From: SIG587 sp045649505 | GTDB lineage: Bacteria > Bacillota > Clostridia > Oscillospirales > Acutalibacteraceae | Assembly (NCBI GenBank): GCA_045649505.1 | Contig: JAZRQA010000023.1 | Span: forward strand, 1 to 18,110 | DNA: 18,110 nucleotides | Direction of reading: 5' to 3' | In this document: positions 1 to 7,264 of the stretch, piece after piece | Layout of the letters: every line of letters starts with the position of its first letter | How positions within the stretch are numbered: position 1 is the first letter of the stretch | Made by a program: the position numbers and the translations under genes | The notes under the pieces: generated by a model | Seen by the model: the letters and a program-made list of their open reading frames with translations, nothing else | What the model was told of the DNA's origin: nothing | Databases searched by the model: none

Positions 1-17
1 ACACATAGCGGTTTTAT

Positions 18-145
18 GTAAATAATCCTTGATTATTTACGCCGACATCATTGCAATGAAATAGGTGAAATTATTTTTATAATTTCACGGACAAATTAGA
101 AATTTGTCCGTGAAAAAGCGCAAGTGCGCTTTTTCACCAACCTAT
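18..145. repeat. Structured intergenic element: nested hairpins
   Basis: Non-coding stretch made almost entirely of dyads. In order: a 10-bp stem with a 3-base loop (18-27/31-40); a 12-bp perfect palindrome, TCATTGCAATGA (48-59); a 10-bp stem with loop TTTT (65-74/79-88); a long stem with loop AGA (83-97/101-115); and a 12-bp stem with loop AAGT (110-121/126-137). ATAGG at 61-65 can pair with CCTAT at 141-145, enclosing the last three hairpins in a cloverleaf-like fold. Neighbouring arms share the word GTGAAA/TTTCAC, so alternative pairings exist. No coding frame is visible. It could be a dispersed palindromic repeat, a MITE-like remnant, or the end of a structured RNA from outside the window. 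The palindromes are certain; the nature is not. Confidence 0.6.
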
Positions 146-179
146 ACTCATTATTATATAGTATGTTCAAAAATTTTTC

Positions 180-199
180 AAGATGTAAAGTGAGTGATA
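180..199 (+). repeat. Left copy of inverted repeat flanking the xre gene
   Basis: CAAGATGTAAAGTGAGTGAT on the plus strand closely matches, in inverted orientation and with a two-base gap, the segment just upstream of the small XRE gene (494-515). The pair brackets the gene and its terminator. It may be a regulator-binding site or the terminal repeats of a small mobile unit; the sequence does not decide. Confidence 0.45.
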
Positions 200-219
200 T
201 AAATTTATAGTTATAATTA

Positions 220-250
220 AAAAGTCACCCTTTTGTAAAGGGAGATTTTT
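220..250 (-). terminator. Terminator after the xre gene
   Basis: Immediately after the xre stop codon the minus strand forms CCCTTT-ACA-AAAGGG (228-242), followed by TGACTTTTTAA. The six-base-pair stem with a U-run fits a short intrinsic terminator. The plus strand also shows a T-run after the stem, so it may act in both directions. Confidence 0.6.
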
Positions 251-489
251 TATTGTAAAAGTTGTTCCAAAGTAACATTAAAAACCTTAGTAAAGGCAAC
301 AACTTCAATATCGGTGACAAAACGCTTTCCACATTCTATTCGCTGAATAGCATTTTTATCTATGTCAATTCCCACTAATTGCATTTTATCCGCAAGTTCC
401 CTTTGCGAAATGCCCAGTTTTGTGCGAAAAACAGAAATATTTTTACCGCAAATGTTATTTAATCCATCGGTAGATTTATTTATAAACAT
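250..489 (-). CDS. Small XRE-family helix-turn-helix regulator
   Basis: A 79-residue protein that is essentially one helix-turn-helix domain. The XRE/Cro-like pattern runs from about residue 17 to 78: a first helix (NISVFRTKLG), the turn-and-recognition segment (ISQRELADKMQ), then NAIQRIECGKR, the typical second half of this fold, and a final helix ending TLEQLLQ. A five-residue insert (VGIDI) between the helices recalls a clostridial subgroup of such regulators. There is no ligand or membrane domain. A GAGGG ribosome site lies about seven bases before the ATG. It stands alone, downstream of the arginine operon terminator and with its own terminator. Its target is unknown. Autoregulation is plausible because a dyad sits in its leader, but nothing links it to the amino-acid operons. 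Confidence 0.8.
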   Translation of the reverse strand: MFINKSTDGLNNICGKNISVFRTKLGISQRELADKMQLVGIDIDKNAIQRIECGKRFVTDIEVVAFTKVFNVTLEQLLQ

Positions 490-493
490 ACAA

Positions 494-515
494 ATCCCTC
501 ACTTTTGACATCTTG
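494..515 (-). repeat. Right copy of inverted repeat, in the xre leader
   Basis: Read on the minus strand this is CAAGATGTCAAAAGTGAGGGAT, the partner of the copy at 180-199. It contains the GAGGG ribosome site of the xre gene. It overlaps a dyad, TTGACA (505-510) and TGTCAA (520-525) with 9 bases between, which would suit binding by a dimeric XRE protein. Autoregulation is an inference. Confidence 0.45.
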
Positions 516-525
516 TGCTTGTCAA
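505..525. promoter_or_regulatory. Candidate operator dyad upstream of xre
   Basis: TTGACA (505-510) and TGTCAA (520-525) are exact reverse complements separated by nine bases, about 16 bases before the xre start codon. The minus-strand TTGACA has no -10 box at the right distance, so I read this as a possible repressor site rather than a -35 box. Function is inferred only from position. Confidence 0.3.
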
Positions 526-579
526 CAATGTGAATATAATAAAAATTAAATGCCGTATTAGAAATTCGCCAAACGAAAA

Positions 580-626
580 ATAAAAAAAGTCCTGTGCAAA
601 TCTTCACTGGAATTTTCACAGGACTT
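580..626 (-). terminator. Intrinsic terminator of the arginine operon
   Basis: Starting 10 bases after the argF stop, the minus strand reads AAGTCCTGTG (626-617), a 20-base loop, then CACAGGACTT (596-587) running into seven T residues. A perfect 10-bp, GC-containing stem followed directly by a U-tract is a classic factor-independent terminator. It separates the seven-gene operon from the xre gene. Confidence 0.9.
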
Positions 627-635
627 CCTTTTTTA

Positions 636-1619
636 TTATAGCATCGCCGCCATTACAGCTTTAATTGTGTGCATTCGGTTTTCGGCCTCGTCAAACACAA
701 TGGAGCGTTCACTTTCAAACACTTCATCGGTAACCTCCATACAGTCGATACCGAATTTTTCGTAAATTTCCTTACCTATAGCGGTTTCAAGGTCGTGGAA
801 AGCGGGCAGACAATGCATAAAGCGGCACTGGGCACCTGCATTATCCATAAGTGCCATTGTTACGCGGTAGGGGGAAAGCTCCTTAATGCGCTCCTCCCAA
901 ACCTCATCGGGCTCACCCATAGATACCCAAACATCGGTATAGATAACATCGGCGTCCTTTGTTGCGCAAAGGGGGTCCTCAATGAATTCAAGGGTTGCGC
1001 CTGTTTCCTTGGCAACTGCTTCGCACTCGGCAACAAGCTTTGCATCGGGAAAGTATTTTTTAGGCGCACAGGCAACAAAATGCATACCCATTTTTGCACA
1101 GCCTACCATAAGGGAATTGCCCATATTATAACGGGCATCACCCATATACACAAGCTTTTTGCCTTCAAGACTTCCAAAATGTTCTTTAATTGTTAAAAAG
1201 TCAGCTAAAATTTGCGTGGGGTGGAATTCGTTTGTAAGACCGTTAAAAACGGGAACACCCGAAAAATGCGCCAAAGCCTCAACAACTTCCTGACCGTAGC
1301 CGCGGTACTCAATGGCGTCAAACATTCTGCCAAGCACCCTTGCAGTATCGGCAATACTTTCCTTTTTACCTATCTGCGAGGATTTCGGGTCAAGATATAC
1401 GGGGTGCATACCGAGGTCGTTTGCCGCAACTTCAAAGGCGCAGCGAGTTCTTGTACTTGATTTCTCAAAAATAAGGGCAATGCTTTTGCCCTCACAGGTT
1501 GAGTGGGAAATACCTGCCTTTTTTTCTGCCTTAAGCTTAGCAGAAAGGTCTAAAAGCTCTGTGATTTCACTCGGCGTAAAATCAAGTAGCTTTAAAAAGC
1601 TTTTTCCTTTAAGTGACAT
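636..1619 (-). CDS. argF: Ornithine carbamoyltransferase
   Basis: Transfers the carbamoyl group of carbamoyl phosphate to ornithine, giving citrulline; sixth step of arginine synthesis, cytosolic, normally a trimer. The 327 residues are the usual family length. The carbamoyl-phosphate loop SSTRTR is at 54-59 and HPTQ at 133-136. The ornithine-binding DVWVSMGE is at 229-236, where the SMG loop separates this enzyme from aspartate carbamoyltransferase. HCLP at 269-272 carries the reactive cysteine. It is the last gene of the operon. An AAGGAG ribosome site overlaps the final codons of argD, four bases upstream. A biosynthetic role is favoured over the catabolic ArgB-type (deiminase pathway) paralogue, because all neighbours are biosynthetic and no arginine deiminase is present. 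Confidence 0.97.
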   Translation of the reverse strand: MSLKGKSFLKLLDFTPSEITELLDLSAKLKAEKKAGISHSTCEGKSIALIFEKSSTRTRCAFEVAANDLGMHPVYLDPKSSQIGKKESIADTARVLGRMFDAIEYRGYGQEVVEALAHFSGVPVFNGLTNEFHPTQILADFLTIKEHFGSLEGKKLVYMGDARYNMGNSLMVGCAKMGMHFVACAPKKYFPDAKLVAECEAVAKETGATLEFIEDPLCATKDADVIYTDVWVSMGEPDEVWEERIKELSPYRVTMALMDNAGAQCRFMHCLPAFHDLETAIGKEIYEKFGIDCMEVTDEVFESERSIVFDEAENRMHTIKAVMAAML

Positions 1620-1623
1620 ATCT

Positions 1624-2793
1624 TTACTCCTTTTCGGCGCAAACGCTCTTTATTATATCGATAGCCTTTAAAAGCTGCTCATCGGGAATATTAAGGGCAG
1701 GCAGCAATCTTACCTTATCCTTTGCGGTAAGGGGTAATACGCCCCTTTCAATACAGGCTTTAACCACATCGGCGGCACTTTTTTCGGTCTTAATACCTAT
1801 CATAAGACCCATACCGCTGACATCGGTTATTCCATCGGCACCCTTTAACTGACTGAAAATAAATTCGCTTTTCCTCTTAACCTCTGATAAAAATTCCTCA
1901 TTCATTCGGTTAATTATGTTAAGCGCGCCTGCACAGCAAACAGGGTTTCCGCCAAAGGTGGAGCCGTGGTCGCTGTATCCAAGCACATTTTCGCATTTTT
2001 CACCTATCAGAGCGGCACCGATGGGAAGCCCACCGCCAAGACCTTTGGCTGTTGAAACAACATCAGGAACAATACCAAAATTCATATAAGCGTAAAGCTC
2101 GCCCGTTCTGCCGTTGCCTGTCTGTACCTCGTCAATAATAAGAATAACATCATTCTCATCAGCAATACGTCTTGCCGCAAGAATAAATTCTTTATCAAGG
2201 GGCAAAACTCCGCCTTCACCCTGAACACACTCTATCATAATTGCGGCGGTTTTATTTTCCTTTACCGCCTTTTCAAGAGCGGCAATATCATTTGCCTTTG
2301 TATGCACAAAACCTGTGGTTAAAGGCTTAAACTGACTATGGAAAACGTCCTGTCCCGTAGCGGCAAGCGTGGTAAGGGTTCTGCCGTGAAAACTATTTTC
2401 AAGGGTGATTATAGTATAATAATCCTCGCCTTTGGTAAGGGCGGCATACTTTCTTGCAACCTTAATAGCGCACTCATTAGCCTCGGCACCCGAATTGGCA
2501 AAAAACACCTTTTTCATACCCGTTTTTTCGCACATAACCCTTGCAAGCTGAGCGCAGGGGTCGGTGTAGTAAAGGTTAGACATATGCTGAATATTTTCAA
2601 GCTGAGCGGTAACCGCCGCGGTCCACCCATCATCGGCAATACCAAAGCAGGTAACGCCTATGCCCGAACCCATATCAATATATTCTTTACCCTGTGAGTC
2701 ATACACAAGCGAGCCTTTGCCCTTTACTATCTCAACAGGATAGCGATTATATGTATTAGCAACATATTTTTTATCGGTATTTATAATATTCAT
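1624..2793 (-). CDS. argD: Acetylornithine aminotransferase
   Basis: A PLP-dependent class III aminotransferase that converts N-acetylglutamate semialdehyde and glutamate to N-acetylornithine and 2-oxoglutarate. In 389 residues the fold-type I landmarks are all present: the phosphate-binding NSGAEAN at 100-106, SFHGRT at 134-139, the cofactor-nitrogen aspartate in IIDEVQTGNGRTG (Asp221), and the Schiff-base lysine in STAKGLGGG (Lys250). Its ATG directly abuts the argB stop with no base between, so translation is probably coupled. Family members can also act on succinylornithine, N-succinyl-diaminopimelate or GABA. The position between argB and argF supports the arginine role. Confidence 0.96.
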   Translation of the reverse strand: MNIINTDKKYVANTYNRYPVEIVKGKGSLVYDSQGKEYIDMGSGIGVTCFGIADDGWTAAVTAQLENIQHMSNLYYTDPCAQLARVMCEKTGMKKVFFANSGAEANECAIKVARKYAALTKGEDYYTIITLENSFHGRTLTTLAATGQDVFHSQFKPLTTGFVHTKANDIAALEKAVKENKTAAIMIECVQGEGGVLPLDKEFILAARRIADENDVILIIDEVQTGNGRTGELYAYMNFGIVPDVVSTAKGLGGGLPIGAALIGEKCENVLGYSDHGSTFGGNPVCCAGALNIINRMNEEFLSEVKRKSEFIFSQLKGADGITDVSGMGLMIGIKTEKSAADVVKACIERGVLPLTAKDKVRLLPALNIPDEQLLKAIDIIKSVCAEKE

Positions 2794-3663
2794 TTAATCT
2801 CTGGCTCCCATAACCATTGTACCGGCACCCTCGTCGGTAAGTATCTCCATAAGTATTGAGTGGGGAACACGCCCGTCCATTATAATAACGTTCTTAACAC
2901 CCTTGTCAATAGCCTCAATACAGCAGTCAACCTTGGGTATCATACCGCCCGAAACAATGCCCTCATTCTCGAGCTGCTTTGCTTCCTCAATGGTAACATC
3001 GGGGATAAGGGTGGTCGGGTCGTCCTTGTCTCTCAAAATTCCTGCAATATCGGTCATCATAATTAAACGCTCGGCATTTAAAGCGCCGGCAATATAAGCG
3101 GCGGCAGTGTCACCGTTAATGTTGTAAGTGTTGCCCTGTTTATCACAGCCAACGGTCGAAATTACGGGGATATATCCCTTTTCAAGAAGGTCGGTAACAG
3201 GATTTATGTGTATCTTTGTGATTTTACCAACAAAGCCTAATTTCTCGTCCTTAACTTCGGCTTCAATAAGACGGCCGTCCATGCCCGAAATACCCATTGC
3301 TTTACCGCCCTTCATCTCAAGGAGGTTAACAAGGGTTTTATTCACCTTGCCTGCAAGAACCATCTGAACAATATCAACAGTTTCCTTATCGGTAACGCGA
3401 AGTCCGTCGACAAAAACTGCCTTCTTGCCAAGCTTTTCCATTGTTTCGCTTATTTCGGGGCCACCGCCGTGAACAAGAACTACCTTAACGCCGATAAGCC
3501 ATAAAAGAACAATATCCTCCATAACCTGACGCTTTAATTCCTCGTTTATCATAGCGTTACCGCCGTATTTAATTACAACAACCTTGCCGTTATATCTTTT
3601 TATGTAGGGCAAAGCCTGTGTTAAAACTTCCGCCCTTTCGGCATTTGAAAAAGTATCGTGCAT
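2794..3663 (-). CDS. argB: Acetylglutamate kinase, probably arginine-sensitive
   Basis: Phosphorylates N-acetylglutamate with ATP, the second step and usual control point of cyclic arginine synthesis. The 289 residues hold the amino-acid kinase landmarks: the phosphate-binding IKYGGNAM at 31-38, the substrate loop HGGGPEI at 65-71, NINGDTAAA at 181-189 and the late GGMIPKVD at 239-246. About 25 residues precede the first strand, including ALPYIKRYNGK. This corresponds to the N-terminal helix of arginine-inhibited, hexameric kinases (Pseudomonas and Thermotoga types), which the arginine-insensitive E. coli enzyme lacks. Feedback inhibition is therefore inferred, and it fits the presence of ArgJ. 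An AAGGAG site lies eight bases before the ATG. Confidence 0.97.
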   Translation of the reverse strand: MHDTFSNAERAEVLTQALPYIKRYNGKVVVIKYGGNAMINEELKRQVMEDIVLLWLIGVKVVLVHGGGPEISETMEKLGKKAVFVDGLRVTDKETVDIVQMVLAGKVNKTLVNLLEMKGGKAMGISGMDGRLIEAEVKDEKLGFVGKITKIHINPVTDLLEKGYIPVISTVGCDKQGNTYNINGDTAAAYIAGALNAERLIMMTDIAGILRDKDDPTTLIPDVTIEEAKQLENEGIVSGGMIPKVDCCIEAIDKGVKNVIIMDGRVPHSILMEILTDEGAGTMVMGARD

Positions 3664-3675
3664 CTTTATATCTCC

Positions 3676-4890
3676 TTAAGTACGATAATCGCCGTTTATC
3701 TTGACGTAATCGTAGGTTAAATCGCAACCCCAAGCGGTAGCATCAAAGTCACCGCTGTTGAGCTCTACAAGTATCTCTATTTCCTTTTCAAGCAGAATTT
3801 CCTTTGCAATTTCTTCGCTGAAATCTACGCCTGCGCCATCTTTGCATACAAGAATTTCACCCTTTGAAGATTTAAAGGAAACATCTATTTTTTTGGTATC
3901 TACATAGGCACCGCTGTAGCCTATGGCGCAAAGCACTCGACCCCAGTTAGCATCGGCACCGAACATTGCCGCCTTTAAAAGGCTTGAGCAGATAACACTC
4001 TTGGCAACCGTTTTTGCGGTGGCCTTATTATGAGCACCCGTAACAACGCATTCAAGGAGCTTTGTGGCACCCTCGCCGTCACCCGCTATCATACGGCACA
4101 GGTGCACGCAAACGGTATTAAGAGCCTTCATAAAGACCTTAAAATCATCATTATCGGCGGTTATCTTCTCATTTCCCGACATACCGTTAGCAAGCACGGT
4201 AACCATATCATTTGTGGAGGTATCTCCGTCAATGCTCACCATATTAAAGGTGTCTGCAATATCGCTCGACAGCGCGCTTTGCAACATTTGACTGCTTATA
4301 TTTACATCGGTGGTAAGGAAAACAAGCATTGTAGCCATATTCGGGTGTATCATACCGCTGCCCTTGGCAATGCCGCCTATTCTACAGGTTTTGCCGCCCA
4401 GACAAAACTCTAAGGCAATCTCCTTCATTACGGTGTCGGTCGTCATAATTGCTTCACCCGCAAAGGCACTGCCGTCTTCACTTAAGCCCTGAGACAGACA
4501 GTCAATACCGTTTTTTATAGGGGTAATGTCAAGGGGCTGACCGATAACACCTGTAGAGGCAACTACAACATCTTCGGCCTTAATATTTAGTTTTTGTGCA
4601 ACTAAAGTACTCATCTGCTCGGCTATTTCGATACCGTTGGCATTACAGGTATTGGCGTTGCCCGAGTTGCAAATAACCGCCTGAGCGGTACCGCTCTGCA
4701 AATGCTTCTTTGTAACCTGCAAGGGTGCGCCCTTAACAAGGTTGGTAGTATAAACCGCGGCAGCGGCGGCGGGAACATCACTTACAATAAGGGCTAAATC
4801 TCTTTTTGTGCGGTTTTTTCTTATACCGCAGTGTATTCCGTTTGCTTTAAAGCCCTTTGCGGCACAAACGCCGCCGGATATAATTTTCAT
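3676..4890 (-). CDS. argJ: Bifunctional glutamate N-acetyltransferase / ornithine acetyltransferase
   Basis: Moves the acetyl group from N-acetylornithine to glutamate, so one enzyme releases ornithine (fifth step) and regenerates acetylglutamate (first step). The bifunctional form can also use acetyl-CoA. In 404 residues the self-cleavage site is plain: HPNMATMLVF at 182-191, where the chain is cut before Thr187, the catalytic nucleophile of the new beta subunit. STGVIG (112-117) and GNANTC (77-82) are conserved active-site segments. The C-terminus, INGDYRT, matches the family ending. The AGGAG ribosome site lies in the last codons of argC. Whether it has true acetyl-CoA activity cannot be told from sequence. 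No separate argA or argE is present here, which fits the cyclic pathway. Confidence 0.96.
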   Translation of the reverse strand: MKIISGGVCAAKGFKANGIHCGIRKNRTKRDLALIVSDVPAAAAAVYTTNLVKGAPLQVTKKHLQSGTAQAVICNSGNANTCNANGIEIAEQMSTLVAQKLNIKAEDVVVASTGVIGQPLDITPIKNGIDCLSQGLSEDGSAFAGEAIMTTDTVMKEIALEFCLGGKTCRIGGIAKGSGMIHPNMATMLVFLTTDVNISSQMLQSALSSDIADTFNMVSIDGDTSTNDMVTVLANGMSGNEKITADNDDFKVFMKALNTVCVHLCRMIAGDGEGATKLLECVVTGAHNKATAKTVAKSVICSSLLKAAMFGADANWGRVLCAIGYSGAYVDTKKIDVSFKSSKGEILVCKDGAGVDFSEEIAKEILLEKEIEILVELNSGDFDATAWGCDLTYDYVKINGDYRT

Positions 4891-4894
4891 TGCT

Positions 4895-5824
4895 TTATTC
4901 TCCTAATTCAAGACCGGTTTTCTCATCGGCACCGATGAGTATGTTCATATTTTGTATAGCGGCGCCCGATGCGCCCTTGCCTAAATTATCGTATCTTGCG
5001 GTAAGCAGTATACGCTCCTCGTTGCCTGAGATGCTAAGCTCCATATCGTCACGCATAGAGTAGGCAGCGGCGGAGAGAAAACCGCCTTCATCTGCACTAT
5101 CATTAAAACGAACAAGACCGTTTTTGTAATACTCTTTGTAGATTGCACAAATATCCGAAATGGTACCCTTAATATCACTTGCAAACAAAGGCACGCTTAC
5201 CTCCATTCCGCTATAAAACGGAGCCACTATGGGGCAGAAGGCAGGCGCGTTTTCAAGCCCTGTAAGAGCAACCATTTCCTTTAGGTGTTTATGCTGCTGA
5301 GTAAGCGCGTACTGACGGGGTGCTTCAAGCAAAGCGTTACGCTCAGGTGCTTCGTATTCGGCAATCATTTGTTTACCGCCGCCCGAATAGCCCGTAATTG
5401 AAAAGCAGGAAAGGTGAGTATGCGCTTTAATTATTCCTGCGCTTATAAGCGGCTTAACAAGCGCAATAAAACCGCTTGCGTGACAGCCGGGGTTGGCTAT
5501 ACGCTTAGAGCCTTTAATTTTTTCATATTGTCCGCAAAGCTCAGCAAAGCCATACGTCCAATCGGGGTTTGTCCTGTGTGCGGTAGAGGTATCAATAACG
5601 GCGGTATTGCTGTTTTCAAGTAGGGCTACCGCCTCTATTGCCGCCGCATCGGGCAGACAAAGGAAAGCAATATCTGCACTGTTAATTGCTTCGCGGCGAG
5701 CACCTGTATCCTTTCTTACCTCATCAGGCAGAATAATAAGCTTTAAATCGGCTCTTTTTTCTAACCTTTCATATATTCGCAGTCCCGTAGTACCGGCACT
5801 TCCGTCAATAAAAACCTTAGTCAT
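4895..5824 (-). CDS. argC: N-acetyl-gamma-glutamyl-phosphate reductase, type 2
   Basis: NADPH-dependent reduction of N-acetylglutamyl phosphate to the semialdehyde, third step of arginine synthesis. The 309 residues open with the Rossmann motif KVFIDGSAGTTGLRI (GSAGTTG at 8-14), and the catalytic cysteine is Cys114 in ANPGCHASGF. The short length and the VFIDGxAGTTGL opening place it in the uncommon form of ArgC (TIGR01851-like), not the roughly 340-residue type-1 form (typical start VGIIGATGYxG) found in Bacillus and most Clostridia. The assignment is by recognition, not by a search. Its ATG shares one base with the argH stop (TAATG), so translation is coupled. Function is not in doubt given its position between argH and argJ. 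Confidence 0.95.
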   Translation of the reverse strand: MTKVFIDGSAGTTGLRIYERLEKRADLKLIILPDEVRKDTGARREAINSADIAFLCLPDAAAIEAVALLENSNTAVIDTSTAHRTNPDWTYGFAELCGQYEKIKGSKRIANPGCHASGFIALVKPLISAGIIKAHTHLSCFSITGYSGGGKQMIAEYEAPERNALLEAPRQYALTQQHKHLKEMVALTGLENAPAFCPIVAPFYSGMEVSVPLFASDIKGTISDICAIYKEYYKNGLVRFNDSADEGGFLSAAAYSMRDDMELSISGNEERILLTARYDNLGKGASGAAIQNMNILIGADEKTGLELGE

Positions 5825-7197
5825 TACTTTAATTGTTCCTTTACATAAGCAATTTGCGCTTCAACGCTTTTAACTGAGGTTGAACCCTCGGAAATACGGC
5901 GTGTAACACAAGCCTCAAGACTGATTTCTTCAAATAAATCCTCCTCAAAAAGAGGTGAATATTTTTTATATTCATTAAGGGGCAGAGTTTCAAGCACATA
6001 GTTTTCCTTAATGCACTGTGCAACTATAGTGCCCGAAATTTTATAAGCACTGCGGAATGCAAGACCCTTCTTAACAAGATAATCCGCAAGGTCGGTGGCA
6101 TTTATAAAGCCCTTGCAAGCCGCTAAACGCATATTGTCGGCGCAAACGCTCATTGTTGCAATCATACCTGTGAACACCTTGAGGCACATCTTAACGGTAT
6201 CGACCGCATCGAAAATGCCCTCCTTATCCTCCTGCATATCTTTGTTGTATGCGAGGGGCAGACCCTTAAGCGCGGTCAGTATAGCCATAAGGTCACCGTA
6301 AACCCTGCCAGTCTTGCCGCGCACAAGTTCAGCCATATCGGGGTTCTTTTTCTGCGGCATTATAGACGAGCCTGTGGTATATGCATCGGAAAGCTCAATA
6401 AACTTAAACTCCCAGCTTGACCATAGGATTATTTCCTCACTAAATCTTGAAAGATGGGTCATAATAAGCGCAATACAGGCGTTTAATTCCACACTGAAAT
6501 CCCTGTCCGAAACACCGTCAAGGGAGTTAAGGCAAATGCCGTCAAAGCCGAGCCTCTCGGCCTCAAATCTTCTATCGGTATCATAGGTGGTGCCTGCAAG
6601 GGCGCAGCAACCGATAGGGGATATATTCATTCTCTTTCTGCAATCTGCAAGCCTGTCAAGGTCACGAAGCAACATCATAGCATATGCCATAAGGTGGTGA
6701 CCGAAGGTTATGGGCTGGGCGCGCTGAAGGTGTGTATAACCGGGCATAATAACGCCCTTGTGCTTTTCGGCTTGATTGGTTATAGCCTCGATAAGCTCCT
6801 TTATAAGAGCGGTTATAGCATCGGTTTCCTCCCTTAAATACATTCTAAGGTCAAGGGCAACCTGATCATTACGACTTCTTGCAGTATGCAGCTTTTTGCC
6901 TACGTCACCAATACGCTCGGTAAGCACCTGCTCAATAAACATATGAATGTCCTCACAGGTCATATCAAAGGTGAGTTTGCCGCTTTCAAGATCGGCAAGA
7001 ATATCCTCAAGTCCCGCTATAAGGGCATCAGCCTCATCACAGGTTATTATCCCCTTAGCGCCGAGCATTGAGGCGTGCGCCATACTGCCCGTGATATCCT
7101 GCCTGTACATACGGCTGTCAAAATGAATTGAAGAATTAAAATCATCCGCTATTTTTTCGGTTGCGCCGTCTGTTCTACCGGCCCACATTTTTGCCAT
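5824..7197 (-). CDS. argH: Argininosuccinate lyase
   Basis: Splits argininosuccinate into arginine and fumarate, the last step of the pathway; a homotetramer of the fumarase/aspartase superfamily. The 457 residues are normal length. The start MAKMWAGRTDG is close to the usual MWGGRF opening. TARSRNDQ is at 105-112, the general-acid region GYTHLQRAQP at 153-162, and the mobile catalytic signature GSSIMPQKKNPD, with the serine pair 277-278, at 276-287. A GAAGGAG ribosome site precedes the ATG. It lies 67 bases downstream of argG, the widest gap inside the operon, and that gap contains a hairpin. Confidence 0.97.
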   Translation of the reverse strand: MAKMWAGRTDGATEKIADDFNSSIHFDSRMYRQDITGSMAHASMLGAKGIITCDEADALIAGLEDILADLESGKLTFDMTCEDIHMFIEQVLTERIGDVGKKLHTARSRNDQVALDLRMYLREETDAITALIKELIEAITNQAEKHKGVIMPGYTHLQRAQPITFGHHLMAYAMMLLRDLDRLADCRKRMNISPIGCCALAGTTYDTDRRFEAERLGFDGICLNSLDGVSDRDFSVELNACIALIMTHLSRFSEEIILWSSWEFKFIELSDAYTTGSSIMPQKKNPDMAELVRGKTGRVYGDLMAILTALKGLPLAYNKDMQEDKEGIFDAVDTVKMCLKVFTGMIATMSVCADNMRLAACKGFINATDLADYLVKKGLAFRSAYKISGTIVAQCIKENYVLETLPLNEYKKYSPLFEEDLFEEISLEACVTRRISEGSTSVKSVEAQIAYVKEQLK

Positions 7198-7221
7198 TTT
7201 TATACTCCTTCAATTAGCAAT

Positions 7222-7254
7222 TTTATCCTGCACTCATTTTGAATGCAGGATAAA
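7222..7254 (-). other. Hairpin between argG and argH
   Basis: A perfect 11-bp stem (7222-7232 with 7244-7254) around an 11-base loop lies in the argG-argH gap. On the transcribed strand it is followed by AATTGC, not a U-run, so it is not a standard terminator. It may protect or mark a processed end of the message, or partly lower expression of the downstream genes. The stem is seen; its role is inferred. Confidence 0.5.
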
Positions 7255-7264
7255 TTAAAGTTAT

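Noticed and set aside
1..145. CRISPR array or tandem repeats
   Set aside because: The hairpins differ in sequence and spacing; there are no regular direct repeats or unique spacers.
505..540. Rightward promoter TTGACA ... TATAAT before the argF terminator
   Set aside because: The spacing between these boxes is 24 bases, too long, and no gene follows in that direction.
669..1196. Open frame of 175 codons on the plus strand, opposite argF
   Set aside because: It is the antisense of a gene with intact motifs, has no ribosome site or family resemblance, and arises from codon bias in argF.
5493..5873. Plus-strand open frame opposite argC, 126 codons
   Set aside because: Antisense shadow of argC crossing into argH; low-complexity Ser/Ala-rich translation with no recognisable domain.
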